Source: JBDWFY01 sp039976075 (GTDB taxonomy: Bacteria > Pseudomonadota > Alphaproteobacteria > Rhizobiales > Stappiaceae). From it: 64,000 nucleotides of DNA. The DNA lies in the NCBI GenBank assembly GCA_039976075.1, contig JBDWFY010000004.1, forward strand, positions 62,001 to 126,000, given 5' to 3'. Below are positions 9,193-18,668 of this stretch, in pieces (the first letter of the stretch is position 1; each line of letters begins with the position of its first letter). The translations under genes and the position numbers were made by a program. The notes below the pieces were generated by a model. That model saw only the letters and a program-made list of their open reading frames with translations, was not told where the DNA came from and did no database searches.

Positions 9193-10032
9193 GTGAAACC
9201 GATTTGCTGGGCAGTGTCATCACTGATCCCGATAGTATTCTTGTCGCTGGCAGCCAACGCTGAATCCAGCAATGACATACTGAGTATGCGTGGAATTTCG
9301 ACGTCACCCCGTTCGGTGATATCGCTGACAACGCTGATTGCAGAACGTCGCCCACAAAAATCTGAAACGACAAGGCTACAAGTCGCGCAAGCGGACGAGG
9401 ATGACCATTCCGGGCACGATCATCCGCCTGGTCAGCATGATGCGCACGAGCAGGAAGAGGATCACTCAGGCCATAATCATGGGCCAGGTGAGCACGGTCT
9501 CGACCTGTCGTCGTCAATGGTCAATAATGTCAGTGAGCTGAGCACACGGCTCATTGCCGGAGTCAATACAGCACCCAGCGATCTGCGCAGCCTGCTCAAG
9601 CCGGGAACAATCGTACATTTCTGGGCTTCCTGGTGCGCGCCTTGTGAAGCTGAAATCCCCGGACTGGATAAATTTTATCGGACGCAAATACAGAATGAAC
9701 TTGGATCCAAGGGCATTCGGCTGGTGACAATCAGCAACGATAGAGTTCCTGCCGGTGCGACCCGTTTCATTGAAAAACACAAACTGAATTTCCCCGTCTA
9801 TTACGATGCCAAGCAGTTATCAAATGCAGCCATTGTCGGCCAGCGATCCCTGCCCTCCACAGTGATCGTTGATAGGAACGGCGAATTGCAACGACTGTCT
9901 CTGGGCCAACTGGATTGGTCATATCCCAAGCTGCCGGATCTTCTGATTTCTACCGTATCAAGAGGTTCCGTTGCCGAAAATGGTCCCAAGAATTCGAAAA
10001 ATCCCATGATCTCGCAAAAGAAGGAACAATAG
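9193..10032 (+). CDS. Periplasmic TlpA-like thioredoxin with His-rich N-terminal region
   Basis: A 279-residue protein starting with GTG. It has an N-terminal signal peptide (about residues 1-22) and then a His/Asp/Glu-rich segment at about 71-101 made of two similar units (DHSGHDHPPGQH and DHSGHNHGPGEH). The TlpA/ResA-like thioredoxin domain follows, with redox motif CAPC (Cys148, Cys151) in WASWCAPCEAEIPG and the cis-Pro loop LPSTVIVD. Family members reduce disulfides in periplasmic proteins, often in cytochrome c or copper-protein maturation. The His-rich part suggests metal binding. It is 3 bp upstream of, and surely co-transcribed with, a Cys-containing OmpA-like protein that may be its substrate (inference). 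Confidence 0.85.
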   Translation: MKPICWAVSSLIPIVFLSLAANAESSNDILSMRGISTSPRSVISLTTLIAERRPQKSETTRLQVAQADEDDHSGHDHPPGQHDAHEQEEDHSGHNHGPGEHGLDLSSSMVNNVSELSTRLIAGVNTAPSDLRSLLKPGTIVHFWASWCAPCEAEIPGLDKFYRTQIQNELGSKGIRLVTISNDRVPAGATRFIEKHKLNFPVYYDAKQLSNAAIVGQRSLPSTVIVDRNGELQRLSLGQLDWSYPKLPDLLISTVSRGSVAENGPKNSKNPMISQKKEQ

Positions 10033-10035
10033 AGC

Positions 10036-11247
10036 GTGAAAAAGTCCCATACATTCGCCTTTTCGTTCGCCCTTGTCGCCTCCGCTGTGACTGCTGGATC
10101 TTCCTTTGCTCAGCAGACTGATGCACAGACCTATCGGGAAGTTAACATCCGTGCGGCGGTCGATCAGGCACACGCCATCTTTGGACCAAACTCAGGCACC
10201 GCAGAAATTCTCTCACAGAATTCAATCGCTGTGAAAGCGGTTGTAGAAAGCGCCATAAGGGAAGGCAATCCCAAGATGGCCGAGGAAGCAGGCCGCGTTC
10301 CGGGTTTGAAATACGACGATATCGCTCGCCTGTCGGTTCAGATACCCGGTCGCGTTCAAATTCCGGATCCAACAGCGCGTAACTCGGCAAACCGGGCAAT
10401 TTCGGTACCTGGCGGGCTTGTTTCAAAGGAGTGCAAGCATTTCGCGCGAGGCTACGTCGCCAAAAAAATTGCGGCGCAAGAGCATGGCCTGACCGAAGAA
10501 GCGGCACTGACAAGAATTACCCGCCATCTGGAAGCACAGCCTGCTGCCTATGCCAAGCACGCCGGAAAAGAAGGCTTGAGCCGCTCGGAAGTTGCAACCC
10601 ATGATGCGGACTGTCCAATTTGTGGCCCGCTGAACGCCGCGGAAATTGCGTGCCATAAAGACGTAGTCAAGAAGTCACCCATTCGCGAACTGGTGATGTT
10701 CGACTTTTCCAGCGATGTACTGCGCGGCAGTTATGTTGCCAAAATCGATCAGATTAAAACGCTGCTCCAAGCCGACCCGGCTCTCAAGGTTGCTCTTATT
10801 GGTCGCGCCAGCATTCCCGGCGGTCCGGTACCCAATTTTGCCCTCTCGGCGCAACGTATCACCAGCGTCTGGAATGGTATGGCCAAGGCTGGCATTCCAT
10901 CTGATCGTATCGTAGCCATCCCTATTGGTGAAGATGAGCCGCACATCGATTTGCAACTCGCGATTGAATATCAACTTGACGATGACTTTGCAAAATTTGG
11001 CCAACAACCACTAAATCAAAGCGTTTACATGGTGGTCTTCAAACCGTCCGAACCCCGCCCCGCTGACACCACGGCCTCGACTACCGTACTGGCTTTTTCC
11101 AAGCCAGACGTAAAAAAGCACGCGGAACTTGCTGCAACACAGGTAGGACAAAACAGCGAGCCAATGACTGAAGAACAGAAAACCAAGTTGTTCCAGCGCT
11201 TCGTGCAAAAACAAACTGCCGATAATCAGCTCTTGGCTGCCCAGTAG
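10036..11247 (+). CDS. Secreted OmpA-like-domain protein with cysteine motifs
   Basis: A 403-residue protein with a GTG start and a signal peptide (about 1-25, SSFAQ). The first half is unrecognised and contains SKECKHFARG and a cluster DADCPICGPLNAAEIACHKD around residues 190-210 (a CPIC followed by another Cys). From about 215 to 300 a degenerate OmpA_C-like module is visible (VMFDFSSDVLRGSY, then ALSAQRITSVWNGMAKAGIPSDRI), the part that binds peptidoglycan in canonical members. The C-terminal 60 residues are low complexity. The CPIC-type cluster and the adjacent thioredoxin gene suggest a redox-maintained periplasmic protein. Its function is unknown. Confidence 0.65.
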   Translation: MKKSHTFAFSFALVASAVTAGSSFAQQTDAQTYREVNIRAAVDQAHAIFGPNSGTAEILSQNSIAVKAVVESAIREGNPKMAEEAGRVPGLKYDDIARLSVQIPGRVQIPDPTARNSANRAISVPGGLVSKECKHFARGYVAKKIAAQEHGLTEEAALTRITRHLEAQPAAYAKHAGKEGLSRSEVATHDADCPICGPLNAAEIACHKDVVKKSPIRELVMFDFSSDVLRGSYVAKIDQIKTLLQADPALKVALIGRASIPGGPVPNFALSAQRITSVWNGMAKAGIPSDRIVAIPIGEDEPHIDLQLAIEYQLDDDFAKFGQQPLNQSVYMVVFKPSEPRPADTTASTTVLAFSKPDVKKHAELAATQVGQNSEPMTEEQKTKLFQRFVQKQTADNQLLAAQ

Positions 11248-11409
11248 GCCATCCGGATCCGGTCTTTTCCTACCGAAGCTCTGTGGCAGGGTGAACGGTC
11301 TGCCGCTGACATTCGGACAGACCGTGTCGCAAGATCATGAAGCTCATGATGGCAGACCTGGACCAATGAATTGCAGGAGCATTCCGAACGCGTGCAGCAA
11401 TGAAGTCCT

Positions 11410-11889
11410 TCAAATGGCTTTGGCCATCGAAATGTCCGTAACCCGATAATCCATTTTTTCGTAAAGCGCTCTGGCCCCTGGATTATGGCCGAAAACATGA
11501 AGGCCAATTTTCGAAGCACCAAGCTTACGTGCTTCATCTTCAAGCAGTCTCAAAGTCACTTCTCCGAAGCCCTGTCTGCGGTACTCAGGAGCGATCTCAA
11601 TATCGTAGATAAACGCCGTCTTTCTGCCAAGACCGGTCAGCATGGCAATCCATAACGACCCGACGACGACTCCATTTGCAGCAACTACCGAATAGAGATA
11701 GTTATCCGGTGTATCCATCGCGTTCGGCAAATCTTCCTTGAACGAATCCTCCGACAATTTCAATGCCTGTTCGTGGGTCGTGTCCAGTGCCACCATTTTG
11801 TCCTTGGCATATTCAAGCACACAATGATCGTACCATTTTTGATATTCAGCGTCCGTCATGGGGCGCAAAGTAACGGCTGAAGAGGTCAT
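11410..11889 (-). CDS. GNAT-family N-acetyltransferase
   Basis: About 160 residues starting at ATG (MTSSAVTLRP). The acetyl-CoA-binding motif A is visible as IEIAPEYRRQGFGEVTLRLLEDEA, and motif B as LGASKIGLHVFGHNPGARALYEKMDY. The protein acetylates an amine on an unknown substrate. It is a single gene convergent with the OmpA-like gene. Confidence 0.85.
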   Translation of the reverse strand: MTSSAVTLRPMTDAEYQKWYDHCVLEYAKDKMVALDTTHEQALKLSEDSFKEDLPNAMDTPDNYLYSVVAANGVVVGSLWIAMLTGLGRKTAFIYDIEIAPEYRRQGFGEVTLRLLEDEARKLGASKIGLHVFGHNPGARALYEKMDYRVTDISMAKAI

Positions 11890-12090
11890 GTCCGGAGGGT
11901 CCAAGGTTGCTTTGCGCGATTACGTAACGCACAGGAATTCCACATATTATCCACAATTCGTACACAGCGCGGTTCGAAATCAAAATTGAGGGAAAACGAT
12001 GCAAGTCGCCTCGTGTAATTTCGCTATAAGCGTTGCACCGATATTATTCAGCAATGCTCATCCTGCTCCATATAACAGGCACCGATTAAT

Positions 12091-13548
12091 TTGACTCGCG
12101 AAACCGTGCAATCCACGCTCCACAAAAATGCGCTGATAGGGACAATTTGGCTTTCGAGTTTTCTCGTCAGCCTCGATTACACGGCCGTGACGGTGGCGCT
12201 TCCAACGATCGCGCAGGAATTTAATGCCGGAACAAGCCTAATTTCATGGGCATCGCTCACATACATGATTGTCATGGCCGCGTTGATGTTTTTCGCCGGA
12301 CCGGTCATTGCGCGCTTCGGGTATCGAAAAGCGCTGAGCGTCGGCTTATGTATTTTTGTGGCAACGGGTATCGCCTGTGCCCTCTCTCCTGCCCTGTGGT
12401 TGCTGTTCCTTATGCGCGGGCTGCAGGGCGTCGGTGCGGCGATAATGATTGTGCTCGGTTCCGCCGTCATCAAGACATTGCTGCCACTTGAGGACCAATC
12501 GCGGGCGTTTGCCATTTATGCGACCGGACCGATGGCAGGACTGTTGGCCGGCCCAACCATCGGTGGCGAGTTGGTCTATCTGATCAACTGGCAGTCAATC
12601 TTTCTCATCAACATTCCAATCAGCACTGTGACGCTGTTGCTCGCCAGATCAATCCCTGCTGATGCTGGCGTTTTCACCAAGGGACCAACGGCGGATATCT
12701 CTGGTGTTCCTCGTGGTGCATCGACAGTGGTTTTGGGGACGATTTCGCTGTTCTCGTTTCTCGTTGCTTTAAACCAGGGTGCAGAATGGGGATGGCTGTC
12801 ACCTGGCATCGTCAGTTTTTACGGCCTCTGTCTGTTGAGCGCAATCGGCTGTTTCGTTTCCGAACATCGCTCTCAATCACCCCTGCTCGATCCCCGCTTC
12901 GCCTCCGCAATTGACTTTAACCCCTCTGTTATCGCTTTGTTCTTTGTATTGTTACAATTCGGCGCGATGGTTTTTTTGCTGCCGTTTTATTTTCAGTGGC
13001 TCAGAAACTTGAATCCGGACACAATCGGCATCATTCTGGCGACACAACCCCTTGCGACGATCCTGATGTCGATTCTGCTCGGTGTTGCACTGGGCAAGAT
13101 TGCCCGCCGTACTCTCAGCTTGGCAGGCATCGTGCTGCTGGTGCTGGGCGCCATAATATTCGCCCTCGCTCAACGTGAAAGCCCGCTTCTGTTTCCGATC
13201 GGTGCCTTGATTTTGATTGGCGCTGGAGCAGGACTGTATTTCCCCAGTCTGTTTCAACTCAGCATGAGCCATGTACCGGACAGGCATGCGGCTTCCGCTT
13301 CCAGCATACAATCTGCCTTGCGCATCATCGCGCAAATGCTGGGCGTCGTTATTTTTGAAACGATCTTCTCCGGTCTTTATCCTGAAGCCCTTAACGCCGA
13401 CAAAGCAAACGCTGCTACAGGGGCACAACTCTCTGCAATGCAGATCGCATTTCAATTCACCTTCTGGTGCGCTGTGGCAGTTGCTGCTCTGGCTCTCATT
13501 CCTGCGTGGTGTTTATCCCATGCGTCAAAAAAGTCTGCTGACAAATAA
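12091..13548 (+). CDS. MFS transporter, DHA2 (14-TM) drug exporter family
   Basis: A 485-residue membrane protein. The N-terminus has LDYTAVTVALPTIAQEF, the DHA2 motif D-like signature, and motif A-like FAGPVIARFGYRKALS follows; the length and hydrophobicity fit about 14 TM helices. DHA2 members export drugs, dyes or metabolites with H+ antiport. The annotated start is a TTG (MTRETVQSTL); an in-frame GTG five codons later is an alternative. Its stop lies 12 bp before an unknown 485-residue Cys/His protein on the same strand, which implies an operon and perhaps export of a product related to that protein. Confidence 0.88.
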   Translation: MTRETVQSTLHKNALIGTIWLSSFLVSLDYTAVTVALPTIAQEFNAGTSLISWASLTYMIVMAALMFFAGPVIARFGYRKALSVGLCIFVATGIACALSPALWLLFLMRGLQGVGAAIMIVLGSAVIKTLLPLEDQSRAFAIYATGPMAGLLAGPTIGGELVYLINWQSIFLINIPISTVTLLLARSIPADAGVFTKGPTADISGVPRGASTVVLGTISLFSFLVALNQGAEWGWLSPGIVSFYGLCLLSAIGCFVSEHRSQSPLLDPRFASAIDFNPSVIALFFVLLQFGAMVFLLPFYFQWLRNLNPDTIGIILATQPLATILMSILLGVALGKIARRTLSLAGIVLLVLGAIIFALAQRESPLLFPIGALILIGAGAGLYFPSLFQLSMSHVPDRHAASASSIQSALRIIAQMLGVVIFETIFSGLYPEALNADKANAATGAQLSAMQIAFQFTFWCAVAVAALALIPAWCLSHASKKSADK

Positions 13549-13560
13549 GCGAGTGGCCAA

Positions 13561-15018
13561 ATGTCCAAAACTCCACTGAATGCTGGGTATATCGAACAAG
13601 CAGTTGCGCCAAACCTGCTTGATGCATCCGCGGATCCGGAAATTGCAATGACGCTGGTTCTCGCAAATCTCATGTCGGACCGCTTATGGGAATGTGCAGC
13701 AAAACTAGGGCCCACAGTGTCTGGAGAAACCGAACATGAGGAAGCCGGCAAGATACAAAAATTCATTGACCGTCACTACGAACACATCACGCCAGTCCGC
13801 GTATTTGAGGCAAATGGAGCTCTGGACCTCGAAGCAGAGAGTGATCGCCTTGGAGGGGACGTGGTTGAAAGTGCCTACGCCAAAATGCTTGAAAACTATA
13901 CGTGGCGGGCTGAAAGAGGAACCTATGCTCCACAAGACTCTGCACTGGACCAACTCAGACAGCGCAGGCTACCCGCTTATGTCTACACAACAATTGATGA
14001 AGCACGCGCATCTCGCAGACTTATGGGGAGACGCAAGCACAAACCATATGGCGTAACGTGCTGTATGGAAGAAGCGGCACTTTTTGCGGCCCTCGCCTGT
14101 GCGCACAACAATGGTATGAGTGATCAGTTCGCGATATTGGGAAGTCCGTCCCACTATACCGTGCTGTCGTGGTATGGCGGCGAGTTGAATTGGTTTTACG
14201 GCAAACGAAGCCTCTTCACACAGTCCCAATGGGCCACCCGCATAGACGATGATTACAAGGGAAATGAGCAACTCGCACTTGATGAGCTTCTCCTGAATTT
14301 CGACCGGACCATCACCGGTGCCGGTGTCCTCGATTTCAACCAAGGCAAACTGACGATACCCGACAACAAGCTAACGTCTCTGGTACGTCGGCTTGACACT
14401 TTCTTCGGCGTTCGGAGCCGACAATTGACCAATGGCCTCGCAAAGTCTGCCAGATCGGCTGACGTCAACCATATGTCCGACGCTTTTGCAGCCATACAGG
14501 GCACAAGGGACGCTGCTGCAGTCCGTCAATCGATTGCCAGCCTTTCTGAGCGAGAACGAAACCCAACAGCGTTGCGAGCGCTCTATTGCTATCGCTCACT
14601 GGATGTACCCGATCATTCAATTTATCTCGCTGCAGCACGGCGCTCACCCATGCTGGGACACAAATTTCCTGATCCGACTTCTGTGGAAGCAGCCATCCGC
14701 CAGGTAACGGAAATCCCCGGCCGGGAGTCGATTTTCCAGGACAGGGACCGAATTGCAATGCCCGACGAAACGTTGCGGTTTGGCACTGGCACCGACAGGG
14801 ATAAGGCACTGCTGTTGCATGTTCTTTTAGAACGCATCAAGGGAGAAGACGATCCTGATCCTCTCCCCGTTGAAACGATTATGACGGATACTGACAGCTT
14901 CGTTCAAGGGCCGGATTTCTGCTTCAGTCTCCAGTCACAATCTTCTGTTCCGGAGATAACCGGCACGCCGGTATATTGCATGAGAAACAGGCCGGATCGG
15001 AATGCCAACGTGGTTTGA
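13561..15018 (+). CDS. Unknown protein with possible Cys-His (transglutaminase-like) core
   Basis: A 485-residue soluble protein without signal peptide or membrane helix; no family recognised. The central region reads GVTCCMEEAALFAALACAH (Cys167-Cys168 at the start of a helix), then GSPSHYTVLSWYGGELNWFYGK (His198 with polar residues Glu208/Asn210). A Cys at a helix N-terminus followed by a His on one strand and an acidic or amide residue on the next is the layout of transglutaminase/papain-fold enzymes. This is structural inference only. It lies 12 bp after the DHA2 exporter and is probably co-expressed. It could be an acyl- or amide-forming enzyme whose product is exported, or a regulatory protein. 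Confidence 0.5.
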   Translation: MSKTPLNAGYIEQAVAPNLLDASADPEIAMTLVLANLMSDRLWECAAKLGPTVSGETEHEEAGKIQKFIDRHYEHITPVRVFEANGALDLEAESDRLGGDVVESAYAKMLENYTWRAERGTYAPQDSALDQLRQRRLPAYVYTTIDEARASRRLMGRRKHKPYGVTCCMEEAALFAALACAHNNGMSDQFAILGSPSHYTVLSWYGGELNWFYGKRSLFTQSQWATRIDDDYKGNEQLALDELLLNFDRTITGAGVLDFNQGKLTIPDNKLTSLVRRLDTFFGVRSRQLTNGLAKSARSADVNHMSDAFAAIQGTRDAAAVRQSIASLSERERNPTALRALYCYRSLDVPDHSIYLAAARRSPMLGHKFPDPTSVEAAIRQVTEIPGRESIFQDRDRIAMPDETLRFGTGTDRDKALLLHVLLERIKGEDDPDPLPVETIMTDTDSFVQGPDFCFSLQSQSSVPEITGTPVYCMRNRPDRNANVV

Positions 15019-15233
15019 GAGCGGTCTGCGGATTTGCTTTTCAGGAAAATTCAGTTGATGCTCTCCGTTTGTCCTACAACGCCCAAAACTCACTCGCTTC
15101 AATCCGGAGCAATAATCAGCCTTATCGCCCGTAGTGCCCAAATCGTCCGTCGCGCAAGCAAGAGGATACGCCTATTTCCATCGATCGAGCGCCTGCGAGT
15201 TCAGTCTCGACAAGCATCAGACAGTCCAACAGC

Positions 15234-16106
15234 ATGCTCGGTATCGCCTATATGACCGGCGGCATGTTCTTGTTCGCAGCAGCAGACATGCAGGCTAAAC
15301 TTCTGACCGACACGCTCCATCCGATCCAGATCGTCTGGTCGCGGCAACTGGGTTTGTTGATCGGCGTTGTTGTGCTGCTGGCCTGGCGTGGTTTTTCGGT
15401 GTTGCACACACAATATCCAGGCTTGCAGATCGCAAGGGGTACCCTGGCTGCCGGCTCGGCAACGATTTTCGTCTTCGCCATCAGTTATGTACCGCTGGCA
15501 GATGCGGTTGCCATCAGTTTTGTCGCGCCGTTCATCGTCACCATTATTGGCGCATTGGTTTTACGAGAACATGTGGGCATTCACCGCTGGACAGCCGTTA
15601 CAATCGGGTTTCTGGCAACCCTGATTGTTATCAGGCCCGGTATGGGGGTCATTCATCCGGCGGCAACGCTTGTGCTTCTGGCAGCAACGCTGTTTGCCTT
15701 GCGCCAGATCCTGTCACGCTACCTAAGCGCGTCGGACCGAACCGCGACCACTGTCGCCTACACCGCTATCATGAGCAGCCTGATCCTGACCCTGCCGCTT
15801 CCCTTTGTCTGGCAATGGCCGGCATCGAACGCTGAAATTCTGATATTGATCAGCCTGGCCATAACCGCCGCGATTGCTGAACTCCTGGTCATCAAGGCAC
15901 TGGAAGTCGCCCAGGCGGTTGTGGTGGCTCCGGTTCAATACACGCTGCTTCTGTGGGGGACGATGTACGGTTATCTCGTCTTTGCAGATCTGCCGGATTT
16001 CTGGACCTGGATCGGCGCCCTGATCATCGTCGCCACCGGGATTTACACGCTCCACCGAGAACGACTGGCGTCGCGGAGATCTCCTGAATCTATCCAGCGC
16101 GGTTGA
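15234..16106 (+). CDS. EamA/DMT-superfamily permease
   Basis: A 290-residue, ten-TM drug/metabolite transporter with two EamA repeats. Typical segments are IVWSRQLGLLIGV, YVPLADAVAISFVAPFIVTI at the end of repeat one, and a second repeat ending near WIGALIIVATGIYTLHRER. An in-frame stop lies about 100 bp upstream and 15234 is the first ATG. Substrates of this group are amino acids or other metabolites; none can be assigned. It is convergent with the ornithine cyclodeaminase gene, with a 17-bp overlap of the 3' ends. Confidence 0.85.
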   Translation: MLGIAYMTGGMFLFAAADMQAKLLTDTLHPIQIVWSRQLGLLIGVVVLLAWRGFSVLHTQYPGLQIARGTLAAGSATIFVFAISYVPLADAVAISFVAPFIVTIIGALVLREHVGIHRWTAVTIGFLATLIVIRPGMGVIHPAATLVLLAATLFALRQILSRYLSASDRTATTVAYTAIMSSLILTLPLPFVWQWPASNAEILILISLAITAAIAELLVIKALEVAQAVVVAPVQYTLLLWGTMYGYLVFADLPDFWTWIGALIIVATGIYTLHRERLASRRSPESIQRG

Positions 16107-17139
16107 TCATTCCGTAGAGGTCACGGGGATCATCGGGGTCGGCAATCATATCAAGTTGCTGACAGAGGTTTGAATTTTTCAACTTATCGCGGACAAAGCG
16201 CAGGGCGGAAAAGTCTTCGACAGCGAACCCGACCCCGTCGAAGAGCGTAATCTGCTGCTCGCTGGTGCGTCCAGGGGCTGCGCCGGTTATGACTTCCCAC
16301 ATTTCGGTGGCGGTAAAGTCATCCGGCATCTGCTGGATTTCACCCTCAATTCTGGTCTGGGGAAGAAATTCAGCGAATATGTCCGAACGCAGTAAAATAT
16401 CGCGGTGGAGCTCGGTCTTGCCGGGACAGTCACCACCAATCGCATTGATGTGGATGCCCGATCCGACCATGTTATCCGTCAGAATCGTCGCGTACTTCTT
16501 GTCCGCGGTACAGGTCGTGACAATCTGCGCCCCCTCGATTGCCTCCTCGGGAGATTTGCACTCGGTCAGTTTGAGACCGGTTCCCGCCAGATTTCGAATT
16601 GCCTTTTTTGTTGCCGCCGGATCGATATCGTACAGCCGAACATTCTCAATACCGCAAATCGCTTTCATCCCAAGAGCCTGAAATTCAGACTGCGCACCGT
16701 TTCCGATTAACGTGAGTGTCTTAGAGTTTTTAGGCGCAAGATAACGCGCCACCATCGCCGATGTGGCGGCCGTGCGCAGCGCTGTAAGGACCGTCATTTC
16801 CGATAGGAGAACCGGGTATCCCGAAGAAACATCTGCCAGAAGGCCAAAAGCCGTGACGGTTTGCAGCCCCTCCTTCATGTTGTTGGGATGGCCGTTGACA
16901 TACTTGAAGCCGTAGACTTCGCCGTCTGATGTCGGCATCAACTCGATCACCCCTTCGGCAGAGTGCGAGGCAACTCTGGGAGTTTTGTCAAACAGTTCCC
17001 AGCGCCGGAAATCGTCTTCGATATAACCTGCCAATTCCCTCAGCATCGCTTCGATGCCAATCTCAAGGACCAGCTTCATCATATTGTCGACGCTGACAAA
17101 GGGAACGAAGGCGATTGGCGATGGGGATGGCGCGGTCAT
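16090..17139 (-). CDS. ocd: Ornithine cyclodeaminase family protein
   Basis: A 349-residue protein of the ornithine cyclodeaminase/mu-crystallin family. The substrate-binding N-terminal half includes KYVNGHPNN, and the NAD-binding Rossmann half has TLIGNGAQSEFQALG with the characteristic GNG(A)Q loop. Family reaction: L-ornithine to L-proline plus ammonia, using bound NAD+. It starts 10 bp after the arginase stop, so the two enzymes form an arginine-ornithine-proline catabolic operon. The pairing strongly favours true ornithine cyclodeaminase over alanine-dehydrogenase relatives. It is probably regulated by the divergent Lrp-type gene at 18209. Confidence 0.9.
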   Translation of the reverse strand: MTAPSPSPIAFVPFVSVDNMMKLVLEIGIEAMLRELAGYIEDDFRRWELFDKTPRVASHSAEGVIELMPTSDGEVYGFKYVNGHPNNMKEGLQTVTAFGLLADVSSGYPVLLSEMTVLTALRTAATSAMVARYLAPKNSKTLTLIGNGAQSEFQALGMKAICGIENVRLYDIDPAATKKAIRNLAGTGLKLTECKSPEEAIEGAQIVTTCTADKKYATILTDNMVGSGIHINAIGGDCPGKTELHRDILLRSDIFAEFLPQTRIEGEIQQMPDDFTATEMWEVITGAAPGRTSEQQITLFDGVGFAVEDFSALRFVRDKLKNSNLCQQLDMIADPDDPRDLYGMINRAG

Positions 17140-17149
17140 TTTGCGATTC

Positions 17150-18079
17150 TCATGAGAAGGTTTGTGTTTGCCGGTCGAAGATCCGGCGCCCGAACAAGGA
17201 TGCCGTCAAGTCGAGCATGACGGAAGCGGTCCGGCCGCGCTCATCAAGAAACGGATTGAGCTCGACCAGATCAAGCGAAGAAACCAGTCCTGATTCATGC
17301 AGCATTTCCATAACCAGATGGGCTTCACGGAAAGACACACCGCCGGGAACTGTCGTGCCCACCGCGGGCGCGATACTGGGGTCAAGAAAGTCAACGTCAA
17401 AGGACACGTGGAGCAGACCGTTGGCCGCGGCCACCTGAGTTAGAAAGGCAGACAGTGGTTCCGCCACACCGCCCTCATCGATCGTCCGCATATCAATCGC
17501 CAGCATATCACTGTTTGAGAGCCGCTTCTTTTCCGGACCATCGACCGATCGCAAACCGATCAGGCAGATGTTTTGTTCTGGAACGGCTTGCGGCATCGGA
17601 CCAAAAGCCTCAAATCCATCATGGCCGGATATATAACCAAGAGATGTCCCGTGCAAATTGCCCGTCCGGGTTGTTGTGAGTGTATGCAGATCGGTGTGGG
17701 CATCCAGCCAAAGGACGAATAACGGCCTGTCTTGTTTCAAGGCACTGGATGCGACGCCGGCGACGGAGCCGATCGATAATGCGTGATCACCCCCCAAAAA
17801 AATGGGAAAACCGGAAGAAGCGGCCCTCTCCGCTTCTCTTTTGAGTGTCTCGCACCAGGCAATGGTCTCCGACAGCGAATGGACAGCCTCATTGGTACAG
17901 CTGACGTCTCGTCGCGCGGCCGGTAATATATTGCCCCAGTCGGTGACTGAATGCCCCAGTTGCTGCAACGTACTTTCGAGACCAGCGGTCCGATAGGCGT
18001 CGGGGCCCATAAGACACCCTTGGCGTTTCTTGCCACTGTCGATCGGTGCTCCGATCAGAATGCAATTTCTGAGACTCAT
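17150..18079 (-). CDS. rocF: Arginase
   Basis: A 309-residue ureohydrolase. All Mn2+-binding motifs are present: GGDHALSIGS, DAHTDLHT and SFDVDFLDPSIAPAVGT, in the order of true arginases, and GNLHGTSLGY also fits. It converts L-arginine to ornithine and urea in the cytoplasm. It is the first gene of a two-gene operon with ornithine cyclodeaminase. It is divergent from an Lrp/AsnC regulator with about 130 bp of AT-rich DNA between them that carries a perfect palindrome. Confidence 0.95.
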   Translation of the reverse strand: MSLRNCILIGAPIDSGKKRQGCLMGPDAYRTAGLESTLQQLGHSVTDWGNILPAARRDVSCTNEAVHSLSETIAWCETLKREAERAASSGFPIFLGGDHALSIGSVAGVASSALKQDRPLFVLWLDAHTDLHTLTTTRTGNLHGTSLGYISGHDGFEAFGPMPQAVPEQNICLIGLRSVDGPEKKRLSNSDMLAIDMRTIDEGGVAEPLSAFLTQVAAANGLLHVSFDVDFLDPSIAPAVGTTVPGGVSFREAHLVMEMLHESGLVSSLDLVELNPFLDERGRTASVMLDLTASLFGRRIFDRQTQTFS

Positions 18080-18150
18080 ATACTTTCTCGCAAACGCAAA
18101 AAATTACTTAAATCGCAAACAGAATAACATTCATAATGGTAAGTAAGAAG

Positions 18151-18165
18151 TGTATATTATATACA
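18151..18165. promoter_or_regulatory. Palindrome in arginase/Lrp intergenic region
   Basis: TGTATATTATATACA is a perfect 7-1-7 inverted repeat lying between the divergent arginase and Lrp-type genes. AT-rich dyads are typical binding sites for Lrp/AsnC proteins, so this is a candidate operator for arginine-responsive control of both genes. A second looser dyad spans about 18174-18202. Confidence 0.5.
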
Positions 18166-18208
18166 AAGTGAACGATATAATTTCGTAACGAAAGATATTA
18201 TTTCCAAT

Positions 18209-18640
18209 ATGGACAAACACGATCACACTATAATCGCCGAATTGCGCAGAAATGCGAGAGCGTCCTTGTCCGATTTATCGGCCGCGATCGGACTGTCACG
18301 CGTGACCGTTCGCACCCGGATAGACCGTCTGGTCAGCCAGGGCGTCATATTGGGATTTACTGTTGTCCTCAAGGAAGACACGAAAAAGAGCCCCATTCGC
18401 GGACTGACGATGCTGGGAATTGAAGGGCGCGGAACAGACCGGATCATGCGGCACTTGCGCGGTGTGCCTGCGGTCCAGGCCATCCACTCTACCAATGGCA
18501 AATGGGATCTGATTGTTGAGGTTGGAACAGAAACCGTTGAAGAACTTGACCAGGTGCTGGCCACTATTCGCCGAATTGAAGGTGTGAATACCAGCGAAAC
18601 CAATCTGCTCCTTTCCACTCAGATGACAACGTCGACCTGA
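18209..18640 (+). CDS. Lrp/AsnC-family transcriptional regulator
   Basis: A 143-residue protein: an N-terminal helix-turn-helix (about 5-55, with LSDLSAAIGLSRVTVRTRID) followed by an AsnC/RAM ligand-binding domain. It is divergent from the arginase-ornithine cyclodeaminase operon, the usual place for a local arginine- or ornithine-sensing activator. This is context inference; the effector is not readable from sequence. Confidence 0.9.
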   Translation: MDKHDHTIIAELRRNARASLSDLSAAIGLSRVTVRTRIDRLVSQGVILGFTVVLKEDTKKSPIRGLTMLGIEGRGTDRIMRHLRGVPAVQAIHSTNGKWDLIVEVGTETVEELDQVLATIRRIEGVNTSETNLLLSTQMTTST

Positions 18641-18668
18641 CCTCGACCCGTTCTCATGAACAAGAATA

